A DNA stretch of 64,000 nucleotides from Lachnospiraceae bacterium (GTDB lineage: Bacteria; Bacillota; Clostridia; Lachnospirales; Lachnospiraceae). Shown piece after piece: positions 9,660-18,557 of this stretch (the stretch's first letter is position 1; every line of letters begins with the position of its first letter). A program made the position numbers and the translations under genes. The stretch spans positions 33,669 through 97,668 of the forward strand of contig JAKSSF010000004.1 in NCBI GenBank assembly GCA_024403235.1, given 5' to 3'. The notes beneath the pieces are model-generated. The model ran no database searches and had not been told where the DNA came from. It worked only from the letters and a program-made list of their open reading frames with translations.

Positions 9660-10265
9660 ATGAGCCTATGGTATATCCTAATTGGCATAGGAGTCTTGAT
9701 AGGATTACTTTTTGTGATAGATTGGCGTCTTTTTGGTTGGCCTAAAAAAGATTCTAAGAAAACGAATTTTCCTGGCAAATATTTAATTCCCCAAAGAACT
9801 TTTATTGCTTATCAGTCGGAAAATCAATGCGCCGGGTTCTCTACAGCCTATGTACTGCGATATTTAGGAGAAGCAGTTCAGGGAAAAGAGATGTATGATA
9901 GACTACCCGGGAAATGGAAAATCGGCGCAGTTATGCCCAAAAGCATAAAGCAGTATTTGGAAACCAAAGGAAGAACCTGTCTGTATCTAAAAGGGAATTT
10001 GGATACCCTAAAAATGCAGATTAGTCAGGGAAATCTGATAATTGTATTTTTACGGACATATCCCCAAAAGCCATATTTGCATTATGCTGTAGTAGTGGGA
10101 TATGAGGAAGAGAAAATCTACTTGGCGGATTCTTTCTTCCCTTTGCAAAATTGCGAAACTCCGTTGTATAACAGAATGCTTTCTACAGAAGAATTTATGC
10201 AGGTTTGGAATACGGCCAGTTTTTATATGCCATGTCATAAATATACTTATTTACTGATTCAGTAA
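9660..10265 (+). CDS. Membrane-anchored C39-like cysteine peptidase
   Basis: 201 residues. One N-terminal membrane helix (about 4-21) is followed by a papain-like fold of the peptidase C39-like family: Cys57 in SENQCAGFSTAY, a histidine in YLHYAVVVGY (about 140), and an aspartate in KIYLADS. An N-terminal glutamine before the Cys (oxyanion hole) is present. There is no ABC transporter domain, so it is not a bacteriocin exporter. The active site is probably outside the cell. It lies 14 bases after the DUF4349 gene. The substrate is unknown. Confidence 0.75.
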   Translation: MSLWYILIGIGVLIGLLFVIDWRLFGWPKKDSKKTNFPGKYLIPQRTFIAYQSENQCAGFSTAYVLRYLGEAVQGKEMYDRLPGKWKIGAVMPKSIKQYLETKGRTCLYLKGNLDTLKMQISQGNLIIVFLRTYPQKPYLHYAVVVGYEEEKIYLADSFFPLQNCETPLYNRMLSTEEFMQVWNTASFYMPCHKYTYLLIQ

Positions 10266-10296
10266 AGAAATGTGTGTATAAAACAAAAGAGGAATT

Positions 10297-11244
10297 ATGT
10301 ATCATTTTTTTGTAAATCTCACGGCTTCCAACGGACAAAGTAAGAAACGATGGAAAGCCCTAAAAAAAATATTGGATCAAAAACACATTTCTTATTCGTT
10401 GCATTTAAATCATACCAGTGAAGAAATGGCAGCATTGGTACGAAAAATCACGGATACAAAGGAAGAACCTGCTCATTTGGTTATCGTAGGTGGTGATGGG
10501 ACTTTAAATCTTGTGTTGCAAAATATTCAGGATTTTACCAAAACCAAGTTATCCATTTTGCCTGCAGGAAGTGGAAATGATTTTGCCAGAAATATGAAGG
10601 TTTCCAAAAATCTGGGAGAAGCCTTGCAGCATTTACTATTTTCTCCTACAGAGCACATATTGGATTATGGAGAAGCCTATATCACTTTGGCAGAGGAAGA
10701 AACCGTTCAGCTGATAGAAGCGCCTGTGTATCGCAGATTTTTATACGGTAGTGGAATCGGGTATGACGCAGATATTTGTGTGGAAGTGAATGAAAGTCCT
10801 TTGAAACGACAGTTGAATAGAGTAGGACTGGGACAGTTGGCGTATGTTCTAATGGGAATAAAACAGGTATTTTCCAGAACCAGTTGTAAAGCAAGCTTAC
10901 GCATTGATGGAGAAGAAAAAAATCTGGAACGATTATTTTTTGTAACGGTGATGGGACATGAATATGAGGGCGGTGGTGTTCCCTTTTGTCCTCAGGCAGA
11001 TCCAAGGGACGGTTATTTTGATGTTTGTCTGGTGCAGGCTATGCCCAGAATCACAGTTTTCTTAGCCATATTATTGGTATATTTTAGAAAGCATTATATC
11101 TTTCGTGAGGTAACGGCACATCGCTGTAAACTGATGGAAATCGAAACCGACAGACCACAATGGTTTCATACCGATGGAGAAGTGTTGGGACCTATAAAAA
11201 AAGTAAAATATGTGAACCAAACCGGGTTACATGTTGTTACATAA
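10297..11244 (+). CDS. Diacylglycerol/lipid kinase family protein
   Basis: 315 residues, normal for the DgkB/YegS family. The nucleotide-binding motif GGDGTLN (65-71) and LPAGSGNDFAR (about 88-98) define the catalytic domain. The second domain holds GSGIGYDA and the C-terminal YVNQTG block. Such enzymes phosphorylate diacylglycerol or related lipids and recycle diacylglycerol released by lipoteichoic acid synthesis. Its place in an envelope operon fits. It may also be a YegS-like lipid kinase of unknown substrate. Confidence 0.9.
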   Translation: MYHFFVNLTASNGQSKKRWKALKKILDQKHISYSLHLNHTSEEMAALVRKITDTKEEPAHLVIVGGDGTLNLVLQNIQDFTKTKLSILPAGSGNDFARNMKVSKNLGEALQHLLFSPTEHILDYGEAYITLAEEETVQLIEAPVYRRFLYGSGIGYDADICVEVNESPLKRQLNRVGLGQLAYVLMGIKQVFSRTSCKASLRIDGEEKNLERLFFVTVMGHEYEGGGVPFCPQADPRDGYFDVCLVQAMPRITVFLAILLVYFRKHYIFREVTAHRCKLMEIETDRPQWFHTDGEVLGPIKKVKYVNQTGLHVVT

Positions 11245-11338
11245 ATGGTTTATCAGGAATAAAAATGATATTTCGAGATATGCTAATGTAAAAAGAGTAG
11301 ACTTACTTGTAAAACAGGATGAAAAGGAGTTATATAGC

Positions 11339-11830
11339 ATGAAAAATATTCAAAAATATTTGATTGTAGCAAGCCTTTTAGTAGGTATTTTAATGACAGT
11401 AGCTTGTGGGAATAAAGCAGATACTGCAAGTACTGTGGGAGAAACCATGAAAGCCAGGTTTCAAGCGGTAGTGGCAGAAAATCCCAATGCCTCTGTTATT
11501 GAATTGTCTGATTTGATATTAGAAGATAAAAGCATTCCTTTCCAGGGTGGTTCTATGGGAGTTGAACCTGGACTTTTAACCGGATTTGGCAATACAGAGA
11601 TTACAGGATTTGATGCAGGCGTTATGTTTGGACCTGTCATTGGATCTATTCCTTTTGTAGGATATATTTTCGAATTGTCAGAAGGAACAGATGCCAAAGC
11701 ATTTATGGATACCTTGAAACAAAATGCGGATTTAAGATGGAATGTCTGCACAGAAGCAGATGAAGTAACAATGGATCAGAATGGTCAGAAAGTCTTTTTC
11801 TTGATGGCACCTACTACATTTGAGGAATAA
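11339..11830 (+). CDS. Small lipoprotein of unknown function
   Basis: 163 residues from ATG at 11339, which has an AAAAGGAG site; an upstream in-frame start at 11231 would overlap the lipid kinase gene and hide the signal peptide. The lipobox is TVAC with Cys23. The mature part is rich in Gly/Phe (for example GFGNTEITGFDAG) and has no domain that I recognise. It is followed five bases later by the MBOAT gene, so it may be an accessory to surface acylation. Confidence 0.75.
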   Translation: MKNIQKYLIVASLLVGILMTVACGNKADTASTVGETMKARFQAVVAENPNASVIELSDLILEDKSIPFQGGSMGVEPGLLTGFGNTEITGFDAGVMFGPVIGSIPFVGYIFELSEGTDAKAFMDTLKQNADLRWNVCTEADEVTMDQNGQKVFFLMAPTTFEE

Positions 11831-11835
11831 AATCC

Positions 11836-13266
11836 ATGTTATTTTCCAGTGTTACATTTTTATATTATTTTTTACCCATTACTTTATTACTGTATTATTT
11901 AGTACCAAAAGCATGCAAGAATGTTGTGCTTCTTCTTTCCAGCCTGATTTTCTATGGCTGGGGAGAACCACGATATTTGTTTGTCATGCTTTTTTCTGTT
12001 TTATCAGGATATTTGTTGGGGCTTTTGATTGAAAAATACAGAGAGGGGAAGTTTGGAAAAGTCTTTCTTGTTTTGTCACTTTGTAGTAGTGTTGGCACTT
12101 TGGGATACTACAAATATGTAGATTTTTTTATAGAAAACTTTGGGAAAGTGACAGGAATGCATTTGTCCGCTCTTCGGATTGCATTGCCAATCGGGATAAG
12201 CTTCTATACCTTTCAGATTATGAGTTACACGGTAGATGTCTATAGAGGAAAGGTAAAGGCGCAGAGCAATTTGGTTACTTTGGCTACCTATATTACCATG
12301 TTTCCTCAGTTGATTGCAGGACCTATTGTACGATATCAGGATTTAGAGTCTGCTTTAAGCAATCGAAGCATTCTACCGGATGAGGTGTGGCAGGGTGGAA
12401 AACGATTTTTGATAGGTCTTGGGAAAAAAGTTTTATTGGCCAATACCTTTGGAGAATTTGTTGCCCAATTTCAAAATGCCAGAGAGCAAAGTGTTTTATT
12501 CTATTGGCTGTATGCCTTGGCCTATACCTTACAAATCTATTACGATTTTTCCGGCTATAGTGATATGGCTATCGGCTTAGGAAAAATGTTGGGATTTACT
12601 TTCCCGGAAAACTTTCAGTATCCCTATATTTCCACCAGCATTACAGAATTCTGGCGAAGGTGGCATATGACCTTAGGAGGGTGGTTTAGGGATTATGTAT
12701 ATATTCCCTTAGGAGGTAACCGGGTGCCCAAATGGAAATGGATTCGGAATATTTTTATCGTATGGTTTTTAACCGGATTCTGGCATGGAGCTGCCTGGAA
12801 TTTTATTCTCTGGGGCCTGTTTTATGGTGTTTTATTGCTCGTGGAAAAGCTATGGCTTGGAAAATACTTACACAAAAATCTGTTAAGCCACTTATATGTA
12901 ATGCTTTGCGTTATGGTGGGGTTTGTGATTTTTGGAGCCGAAAACATAGGAGAAGCGAAAACTGTATTGGCAGGTATGATAGGGCTTTCTGCAACATCTG
13001 CAAACGCGATAACAAGGGTGTTGCCTTTTGTCAGTCAGGAAAGTATCTATTACGGAAAAAGTTTCTTTTTGCTATTTTTCTTTGGTATCCTTGGAGCGTT
13101 CGGATGGCCTGCAAATTTTGGACAGAGAATGAAGCTTTTGTTTGAGGGGGAGAAAAGTGTATTATTTCAAATCCTGGAAGGTATGTGGTTTGTAGGAATA
13201 TTGCTGTTAGCCACGGCCTATTTAGTGGACGGTTCCTTTAATCCCTTCTTATATTTTCGATTTTAA
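11836..13266 (+). CDS. MBOAT-family O-acyltransferase (AlgI/DltB-like)
   Basis: 476 residues with about ten to twelve membrane helices. The MBOAT hallmarks are visible: WRRWHMTLGGWFRDYVYIPLGG and the conserved histidine in LTGFWHGAAWNFILWG. MBOAT enzymes of this branch move acyl (usually acetyl) groups across the membrane to a polysaccharide or teichoic acid. It is paired with a DHHW protein, as AlgI is with AlgJ/AlgX. dltA/dltC are absent here, so polysaccharide O-acetylation is more likely than D-alanylation. Confidence 0.92.
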   Translation: MLFSSVTFLYYFLPITLLLYYLVPKACKNVVLLLSSLIFYGWGEPRYLFVMLFSVLSGYLLGLLIEKYREGKFGKVFLVLSLCSSVGTLGYYKYVDFFIENFGKVTGMHLSALRIALPIGISFYTFQIMSYTVDVYRGKVKAQSNLVTLATYITMFPQLIAGPIVRYQDLESALSNRSILPDEVWQGGKRFLIGLGKKVLLANTFGEFVAQFQNAREQSVLFYWLYALAYTLQIYYDFSGYSDMAIGLGKMLGFTFPENFQYPYISTSITEFWRRWHMTLGGWFRDYVYIPLGGNRVPKWKWIRNIFIVWFLTGFWHGAAWNFILWGLFYGVLLLVEKLWLGKYLHKNLLSHLYVMLCVMVGFVIFGAENIGEAKTVLAGMIGLSATSANAITRVLPFVSQESIYYGKSFFLLFFFGILGAFGWPANFGQRMKLLFEGEKSVLFQILEGMWFVGILLLATAYLVDGSFNPFLYFRF

Positions 13267-13283
13267 GTGTGTTGGAGAACAGT

Positions 13284-14387
13284 ATGTTTCAAAAAAAGAA
13301 GATAAGCGCTATAATCGTGCTTTTGATTTATATAGGTCTTTGCCTGGCTTGTTTCTTATTTCCGAAGCAGTCCTATTCCTATGAGGAGAGAAGAGCCTTA
13401 GCAAAGTTTCCAAAGCTGGAAGGGAAAACTATCGCAGATGGTTCCTTTATGAGAGACTTTGAGACCTATGGTTTGGATCAATTTCCGGGACGAAACCTTT
13501 TTCGTAAGGGAAAAGCTTTATGGGAAACCAAGGCTTTAGAAAAACTGGATACCAATGGCTATTATAGTAGTCAAGGATATTTGTCCAAATTGGAATATCC
13601 CTATGCGCCGAAGCAGGTAGACCATGCCCTGGAAAGATTTGCGTATTTATATCATACCTATTTGGAACAGGCAAACTGTCAGGTATATATGACGGTAATT
13701 CCGGATAAAAATTTTTTCCTGGCAAAGGAAAGTGAAAGACTTTACTTAGACTACGATGCCTTCGTGCAACAGGTAAAAGATGGCACGACCTATGCCAACT
13801 ATTTAGATGTTTTTCCCTTTGTTTCTTTGGAGGGATATTACAGAACCGATACCCATCTGAAACAAGAAGGAATGTTACCGATGGCAGAATTTTTGTTAGA
13901 ACAGATGACAGGAGAAGGAACCAAGGCAGAATATGAAAGGGTAGCATTGGATAATCTTTTTTATGGCGTCTATTACGGCCAGGCTGCACTACCCGCAAAG
14001 CCGGATGAGCTAGAGTATTTGACCAATGATGTATTACAGCAGTGTGTGGTAACAAGCTTTTCAACCGGAAAGCCCGAATCAGCCAGCCTTTATAATATGG
14101 AAAAAGCTACAGGAAAAGATCCTTACGAAATGTTTTTAGAAGGAGCAGTTCCTTTGATTACCATAGAAAATCCAACTGCCAAGCAGGATAGAATCCTATA
14201 CTTTTTTCGAGATTCCTTTGGCAGTAGCTTAGCCCCTTTACTGGTGGAAGGGTATTCCAAAATTGTTTTGATAGATATTCGATACTTATCCAGTGATAAG
14301 GTAGGGCAGTTTGTAGAATTTCAAGATGGAGATGTACTCTTTGCTTATAGCACGCTATTGTTAAATAGTAGTATGGGATTAAAATAA
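13284..14387 (+). CDS. DHHW-family protein (AlgJ/AlgX-like partner)
   Basis: 367 residues from ATG at 13284, which has a GGAG site six bases upstream; GTG at 13269 is the alternative. An N-terminal membrane helix (about 6-25) is followed by an SGNH-like extracellular domain, with YRTDTHLKQEGMLPMAE (the DTH block) and FRDSFGSSLAPLL (the Ser block). These proteins finish O-acetyl transfer with MBOAT partners such as the upstream gene, 17 bases away. A terminator follows, so this is the last gene of the operon. Confidence 0.85.
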   Translation: MFQKKKISAIIVLLIYIGLCLACFLFPKQSYSYEERRALAKFPKLEGKTIADGSFMRDFETYGLDQFPGRNLFRKGKALWETKALEKLDTNGYYSSQGYLSKLEYPYAPKQVDHALERFAYLYHTYLEQANCQVYMTVIPDKNFFLAKESERLYLDYDAFVQQVKDGTTYANYLDVFPFVSLEGYYRTDTHLKQEGMLPMAEFLLEQMTGEGTKAEYERVALDNLFYGVYYGQAALPAKPDELEYLTNDVLQQCVVTSFSTGKPESASLYNMEKATGKDPYEMFLEGAVPLITIENPTAKQDRILYFFRDSFGSSLAPLLVEGYSKIVLIDIRYLSSDKVGQFVEFQDGDVLFAYSTLLLNSSMGLK

Positions 14388-14404
14388 AACTAAAAATAAA
14401 AAAC

Positions 14405-14443
14405 AAAGGTCTGTAAAGAAAAAATACTTGACAGACCTTTTTT
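14405..14443 (+). terminator. Rho-independent terminator ending the envelope operon
   Basis: Stem AAAGGTCTGT (14405-14414) pairs with ACAGACCTTT (14431-14440), followed by further T bases. The 3' arm also carries the -35 box of the next promoter. Confidence 0.8.
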
Positions 14444-14456
14444 CCTGCTATATACT
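14428..14456 (+). promoter_or_regulatory. Sigma-A promoter of the ylxM-ffh operon, inside a terminator
   Basis: A perfect TTGACA (14428-14433) and TATACT (14451-14456) with a 17-base spacer. The -35 box lies in the 3' arm of the preceding terminator stem. Confidence 0.8.
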
Positions 14457-14485
14457 AGCAAAGTGTGCAAGAGTAGGGAGATACT

Positions 14486-14800
14486 ATGGAAAAAATTGTA
14501 GAACAAGGTCTCTTGTATGATTTTTACGGAGAACTCCTGACAGACCATCAGAAAAAAGTATATGAAGACGCGGTGTATAATGATATGTCCTTAAGCGAGA
14601 TTGCTGAAATTTATGGCATTAGTCGACAGGGTGTACATGATCTGATAAAGCGTTGTGATAAGCTTTTACAGGGGTATGAAGATAGACTTCATCTGGTGGA
14701 ACGATTTGCCAGTGTAAAAGAAAAAGTGGAGCAGATTGAAAAAGAAGCCACACAGGAACAGATTCGCCGGTTGGCAGGTGAGATTTTAGAGGAGCTATAG
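14486..14800 (+). CDS. ylxM: YlxM/p13-like DNA-binding protein
   Basis: 104 residues, typical for UPF0122. It is a helix-turn-helix resembling sigma factor region 4: LSEIAEIYGISRQGVHDLIKR at about 35-55. In Firmicutes and Mycoplasma it is encoded directly before ffh and is thought to modulate the signal recognition particle. Here it lies three bases before ffh. A GGGAG site precedes the ATG. Confidence 0.92.
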   Translation: MEKIVEQGLLYDFYGELLTDHQKKVYEDAVYNDMSLSEIAEIYGISRQGVHDLIKRCDKLLQGYEDRLHLVERFASVKEKVEQIEKEATQEQIRRLAGEILEEL

Positions 14801-14803
14801 TAC

Positions 14804-16147
14804 ATGGCATTTGAAAGTTTAACAGACAAACTGCAAAATGTATTTAAGAACTTAAGAAGCAAAGGCCGACTGACGGAAGCGGATGTTAAGCAGGCACTTA
14901 GAGAAGTAAAATTAGCATTGTTGGAAGCGGATGTTAATTTTAAGGTTGTAAAGCAGTTCGTGAAAGCGGTAGAAGAGAGAGCCGTTGGCGCGGATGTTAT
15001 GAATGGTCTGAATCCCGGACAGATGGTGATTAAGATTGTTCATGAAGAGATGATTCGCCTTATGGGTTCTGAAACCACAGAACTTTCTATGCAGCCGGGA
15101 AAAGCCATTACCGTCATTATGATGTGTGGTTTGCAAGGTGCAGGTAAAACAACTACCACCGCAAAGATTGCAGGCAAGTTAAAACAAAAAGGGAAAAAAT
15201 CCTTACTGGTAGCCTGTGATGTATATAGACCGGCAGCTATTAAGCAGTTACAGGTCAATGGAGAAAAGCAGGGCGTAGAAGTATTTACCATGGGAGATAA
15301 CCATAGTCCTGTAGATATTGCAAAGGCCGCTATAGAGCATGCTCAGAAGAATGGCCATAATGTGGTGATTTTGGATACTGCAGGTCGTCTTCATGTAGAT
15401 GAAGAGATGATGCAGGAGCTGGTAAATATTAAAGAAGCCGTGACAGTGCATCAGACCCTGTTGGTAGTAGATGCGATGACAGGTCAGGATGCAGTCAATG
15501 TGGCCAATGAGTTCCATGAGAAATTGTCTATTGACGGCGTGGTACTTACCAAGATGGATGGCGACACCCGAGGTGGTGCAGCACTTTCCGTAAAGGCTGT
15601 AACCGGTGTGCCTATTTTATATGTAGGTATGGGAGAAAAACTTTCCGATTTGGAACAGTTTTATCCGGACCGAATGGCAGGCCGTATTTTAGGCATGGGC
15701 GATGTACTGAGTTTGATTGACAAAGCTCAGCAAAGCATAGATTTAGATGCCAATAAAGAACGCCAGATGGCGGACAGAATGCGAAAAGGGAAATTCGATT
15801 TCGAAGATTATCTGGAAAGCATGAAGCAGATGAGAAATATGGGAGGTATTTCTTCTATTCTCAGTATGATGCCTGGCATGAGTTCCAAAATGGGCGATTT
15901 AAGTGCTATGGTAGATGAAAAACAATTGGCCAGAATGGAAGCCATTGTTCTTTCCATGACACCGGAGGAAAGACAGAAACCGAAGCTTTTGAATCCTAGT
16001 AGAAAGCATAGAATAGCAAAAGGTGCCGGTGTAGATATTGCGGTAGTGAATCGCTTTATCAAACAATTTGAACAAAGCCAGAAGATGATGAAACAGCTTC
16101 CTGGCATGATGGGTGGCAAAAAAGGGAGATTTCGGTTTCCTTTTTAG
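14804..16147 (+). CDS. ffh: Signal recognition particle protein Ffh
   Basis: 447 residues. The N domain (1-90) is followed by the GTPase domain with GLQGAGKTTTTAKIAG (G1), DTAGRLHVDEEMM (G3) and TKMDGDTRGGAALS (G4 and closing loop), then the methionine-rich M domain (about 300-447; GGISSILSMMPGM) that binds 4.5S RNA and signal peptides. It targets membrane and secreted proteins co-translationally. The two signal peptidase genes downstream fit a protein-export theme. Confidence 0.97.
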   Translation: MAFESLTDKLQNVFKNLRSKGRLTEADVKQALREVKLALLEADVNFKVVKQFVKAVEERAVGADVMNGLNPGQMVIKIVHEEMIRLMGSETTELSMQPGKAITVIMMCGLQGAGKTTTTAKIAGKLKQKGKKSLLVACDVYRPAAIKQLQVNGEKQGVEVFTMGDNHSPVDIAKAAIEHAQKNGHNVVILDTAGRLHVDEEMMQELVNIKEAVTVHQTLLVVDAMTGQDAVNVANEFHEKLSIDGVVLTKMDGDTRGGAALSVKAVTGVPILYVGMGEKLSDLEQFYPDRMAGRILGMGDVLSLIDKAQQSIDLDANKERQMADRMRKGKFDFEDYLESMKQMRNMGGISSILSMMPGMSSKMGDLSAMVDEKQLARMEAIVLSMTPEERQKPKLLNPSRKHRIAKGAGVDIAVVNRFIKQFEQSQKMMKQLPGMMGGKKGRFRFPF

Positions 16148-16221
16148 AACAATATGTTCTGCATAAATCAAAGAGATAAAATGGAAGAATACTTCCTCAA
16201 TTCAGAAAGGAGTCATGAAAA

Positions 16222-16467
16222 ATGGCAGTTAAAATCAGATTAAGAAGAATGGGTTACAAAAGACATCCTCTGTACAGAATCGTTGTAGCAGATTCCAGAT
16301 CACCTAGAGATGGAAAATGTATCGATGAAATCGGTACCTACAATCCTAACACAGATCCTAGCGAATTTAAGGTAAATGAAGAATTGGCTAAGAAATGGCT
16401 TGCTAATGGTGCTCAGCCTACTGATGTAGTTGCAAAAATCTTCAAAGCTGCTGGTATTACAAAATAA
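16222..16467 (+). CDS. rpsP: Ribosomal protein bS16
   Basis: 81 residues, the full S16 length. The N-terminus [11 protein letters not shown] and the block [13 protein letters not shown] are diagnostic. It is a 30S assembly protein. The ATG has a GAAAGGAG site. It lies between ffh and khpA as in Bacillus. Confidence 0.97.
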   Translation: MAVKIRLRRMGYKRHPLYRIVVADSRSPRDGKCIDEIGTYNPNTDPSEFKVNEELAKKWLANGAQPTDVVAKIFKAAGITK

Positions 16468-16504
16468 GAAACAATAACCTAGCAAAATTCTTTGGAGGTG
16501 GATT

Positions 16505-16732
16505 ATGAAAGAATTAGTAGAAGTGATTGCAAAAGCACTGGTAGATAATCCCGACGAAGTTGTTGTGACAGAAGAAGCAGAAGGCAGAAATATTACTGTA
16601 AAATTACAGGTTGCTCCTTCCGATATGGGTAAGGTAATTGGAAAACAGGGTCGTATTGCAAAAGCAATTCGTACTGTTGTAAAAGCAGCTTCTTTAAATG
16701 ATAAAACAAGAGTTGATGTGGAAATTATCTAA
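16505..16732 (+). CDS. khpA: RNA-binding KH-domain protein KhpA
   Basis: 75 residues. A single KH domain with the GxxG loop in DMGKVIGKQGRIAKAIR (about 40-57). KhpA (YlqC) pairs with KhpB/EloR in Gram-positive bacteria and affects cell elongation and small-RNA binding. A strong GGAGG site lies before the ATG. A terminator follows directly. Confidence 0.93.
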   Translation: MKELVEVIAKALVDNPDEVVVTEEAEGRNITVKLQVAPSDMGKVIGKQGRIAKAIRTVVKAASLNDKTRVDVEII

Positions 16733-16734
16733 AG

Positions 16735-16763
16735 AAAAGGGCACCTTTTTAGGTGCCTTTTTT
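16735..16763 (+). terminator. Rho-independent terminator after khpA
   Basis: Stem 16735-16745 (with core GGGCACC) pairs with 16752-16762 (GGTGCC plus T bases), ending in six T. It may reduce rather than stop transcription into rimM, for which I see no clear separate promoter. Confidence 0.8.
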
Positions 16764-16800
16764 GGTATACGCGCCATGGGTGCGCTCTTAGGGAGAAACG

Positions 16801-17307
16801 ATGGAAGAATTATATCAGGTAGGTGTGATTACCTCTACCCATGGTATTCGTGGGGAGGTCAAAGTATTTCCTACAACAGATGAACCGAACCGGTTCAAAA
16901 AATGCAAAGGGATTTTATTGGATACAGGGAAAGAAATGCTGGAACTGGATGTAGAATCCATGAAAACCTTTAAACAATATGTGATTTTGAAATTTCTGGG
17001 TTATGATTCCATTAATGATATAGAGAAATATAAAGGCAAATCTTTGTATGTGACGAAAACAAATCGTGTACGACTGAAAAAAGACGAGTATTTTGTTGCA
17101 GATTTGATTGGAATGCAGGTAGTAGAAGATACGGGAGAGGTGCGTGGGGAATTAAAGGCTCTTTTGGAAACCGGTGCCAATGATGTATATGTGATCGCCT
17201 GCAAGGATAATAGTGAACTGTTACTTCCGGCCATTAAAGAATGTATTTTAAAGGTAGATATGGAAGAAAAGGTGATGCAGGTTCATGTAATGGAAGGATT
17301 ACGCTAA
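16801..17307 (+). CDS. rimM: 16S rRNA processing protein RimM
   Basis: 168 residues, the usual length. The N-terminal barrel has VGVITSTHGIRGEVKVFPTT-like sequence and the C-terminal PRC-barrel has LLPAIKECILKVD. It helps 30S head assembly through binding uS19. The ATG has a GGGAG site. trmD starts two bases after its stop. Confidence 0.96.
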   Translation: MEELYQVGVITSTHGIRGEVKVFPTTDEPNRFKKCKGILLDTGKEMLELDVESMKTFKQYVILKFLGYDSINDIEKYKGKSLYVTKTNRVRLKKDEYFVADLIGMQVVEDTGEVRGELKALLETGANDVYVIACKDNSELLLPAIKECILKVDMEEKVMQVHVMEGLR

Positions 17308-17308
17308 T

Positions 17309-18022
17309 ATGAATTTTCATATTTTAACTTTATTTCCGGAAATGGTACTGAACGGTTTGAATACCAGTATTATTGGACGGGCTTGTGAAAAAGGGCTTTT
17401 GTCTATAGAAGCAATCAACATCCGGGATTTTACCAAGGACAAGCATAAAAAGGTAGATGACTATCCTTACGGTGGTGGAGCAGGGATGCTGATGCAGGCA
17501 CAACCAATTTATGATGCGTATTTGGATGTGGTATCCAGGATTCCTACCAGACAACGGCCCAGAGTAATCTATGTTACCCCACAGGGCAGTGTGTTTCATC
17601 AGGATATGGCGAAAAGTCTTGCCAATGAACAGGATTTGATTTTCCTATGTGGCCATTACGAGGGAGTAGATGAACGAGTACTGGAAGAAATTGTGACAGA
17701 CTATGTTTCTATCGGAGACTATGTTTTAACCGGTGGAGAATTGCCTGCCATGGTAATGATAGATGCCATTTCCCGTATGGTACCGGGGGTGCTTAGCAAT
17801 GAAGATTCCGGTGAAACGGAAAGCTTCCACGATCATCTATTGGAATATCCCCAGTATTCCAGGCCGGAGGAGTGGCATGAGAAAAAAGTGCCGGAAGTTC
17901 TGCTCAGTGGACACCATGCCAATATAGAAAAATGGAGATTGGAAAAGTCCATAGAAAGAACGAAAGAGAGACGCCCTGATTTATATGAAAAATACAGGAA
18001 ATCCCTGGAGGAAAATCAGTAA
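17309..18022 (+). CDS. trmD: tRNA (guanine-37-N1)-methyltransferase TrmD
   Basis: 237 residues. The trefoil-knot SAM site is clear: FLCGHYEGVDERV and SIGDYVLTGGELPAM. Early motifs DDYPYGGGAGMLM are present. It adds m1G37 to tRNA, which prevents +1 frameshifting. It is nearly overlapped by rimM and so translationally coupled. The C-terminal helical domain (RPEEWHEKKVPEVLLSG) is complete. Confidence 0.97.
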   Translation: MNFHILTLFPEMVLNGLNTSIIGRACEKGLLSIEAINIRDFTKDKHKKVDDYPYGGGAGMLMQAQPIYDAYLDVVSRIPTRQRPRVIYVTPQGSVFHQDMAKSLANEQDLIFLCGHYEGVDERVLEEIVTDYVSIGDYVLTGGELPAMVMIDAISRMVPGVLSNEDSGETESFHDHLLEYPQYSRPEEWHEKKVPEVLLSGHHANIEKWRLEKSIERTKERRPDLYEKYRKSLEENQ

Positions 18023-18039
18023 ATTTTTTGGTAGAATAC

Positions 18040-18068
18040 TTGCCATTTGAAATTGAGTATGATAAAAT
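18040..18068 (+). promoter_or_regulatory. Sigma-A-like promoter and leader of rplS
   Basis: TTGCCA (18040-18045) and TAAAAT (18063-18068) are 17 bases apart. The leader of about 70 bases before the rplS ATG is where Firmicutes carry an autoregulatory L19 leader; I could not draw a convincing fold by eye, so the leader is only a candidate. Confidence 0.5.
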
Positions 18069-18144
18069 GTCATAGTTGCGAATAATAGATGGTCCTCTGT
18101 TACACGAATGTATTAAGAACATCCATAGTAAAAGGAGACAAGAA

Positions 18145-18492
18145 ATGAACGAAATTATTAAAAGCATTGAAGACGCACAGTTAAAAGCACAGGTTGATGA
18201 ATTTCATGTTGGTGATACTGTAAAAGTTTATGGTAAAATCAAAGAAGGTAACCGTGAAAGAATTCAGGTTTTTGAAGGTGTTGTTTTGAAAAGACAGGGT
18301 TCTAGCAACCGTGAAACATTTACAGTTAGAAAAATGTCTAACGGTGTTGGCGTAGAAAAGACATGGCCTTTACATTCTCCTAATGTAGAAAAGATTGAAA
18401 TCGTAAGACGCGGTAAAGTCAGAAGAGCAAAACTTAACTACTTAAGAGACAGAGTTGGTAAAAAGGCTAAAGTTAAAGAACTTGTTAGATAA
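18145..18492 (+). CDS. rplS: Ribosomal protein bL19
   Basis: 115 residues from ATG at 18145 with an AAAGGAG site; a TTG at 18076 lies in the leader and gives non-family residues. Diagnostic blocks are [30 protein letters not shown] and [13 protein letters not shown]. It sits at the 30S-50S interface. It has its own promoter and terminator, so it can be made apart from trmD. Confidence 0.96.
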   Translation: MNEIIKSIEDAQLKAQVDEFHVGDTVKVYGKIKEGNRERIQVFEGVVLKRQGSSNRETFTVRKMSNGVGVEKTWPLHSPNVEKIEIVRRGKVRRAKLNYLRDRVGKKAKVKELVR

Positions 18493-18506
18493 TTTCAAAA
18501 ATCTTG

Positions 18507-18541
18507 AGGGGCAGGAAAACCTAATCCTGCCCTTTCTTTTT
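18507..18541 (+). terminator. Rho-independent terminator after rplS
   Basis: GGGCAGGA (18509-18516) pairs with TCCTGCCC (18525-18532), with an eight-base loop and a TTTCTTTTT tail. Confidence 0.88.
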
Positions 18542-18557
18542 ATCAACTGGAGCGAAT

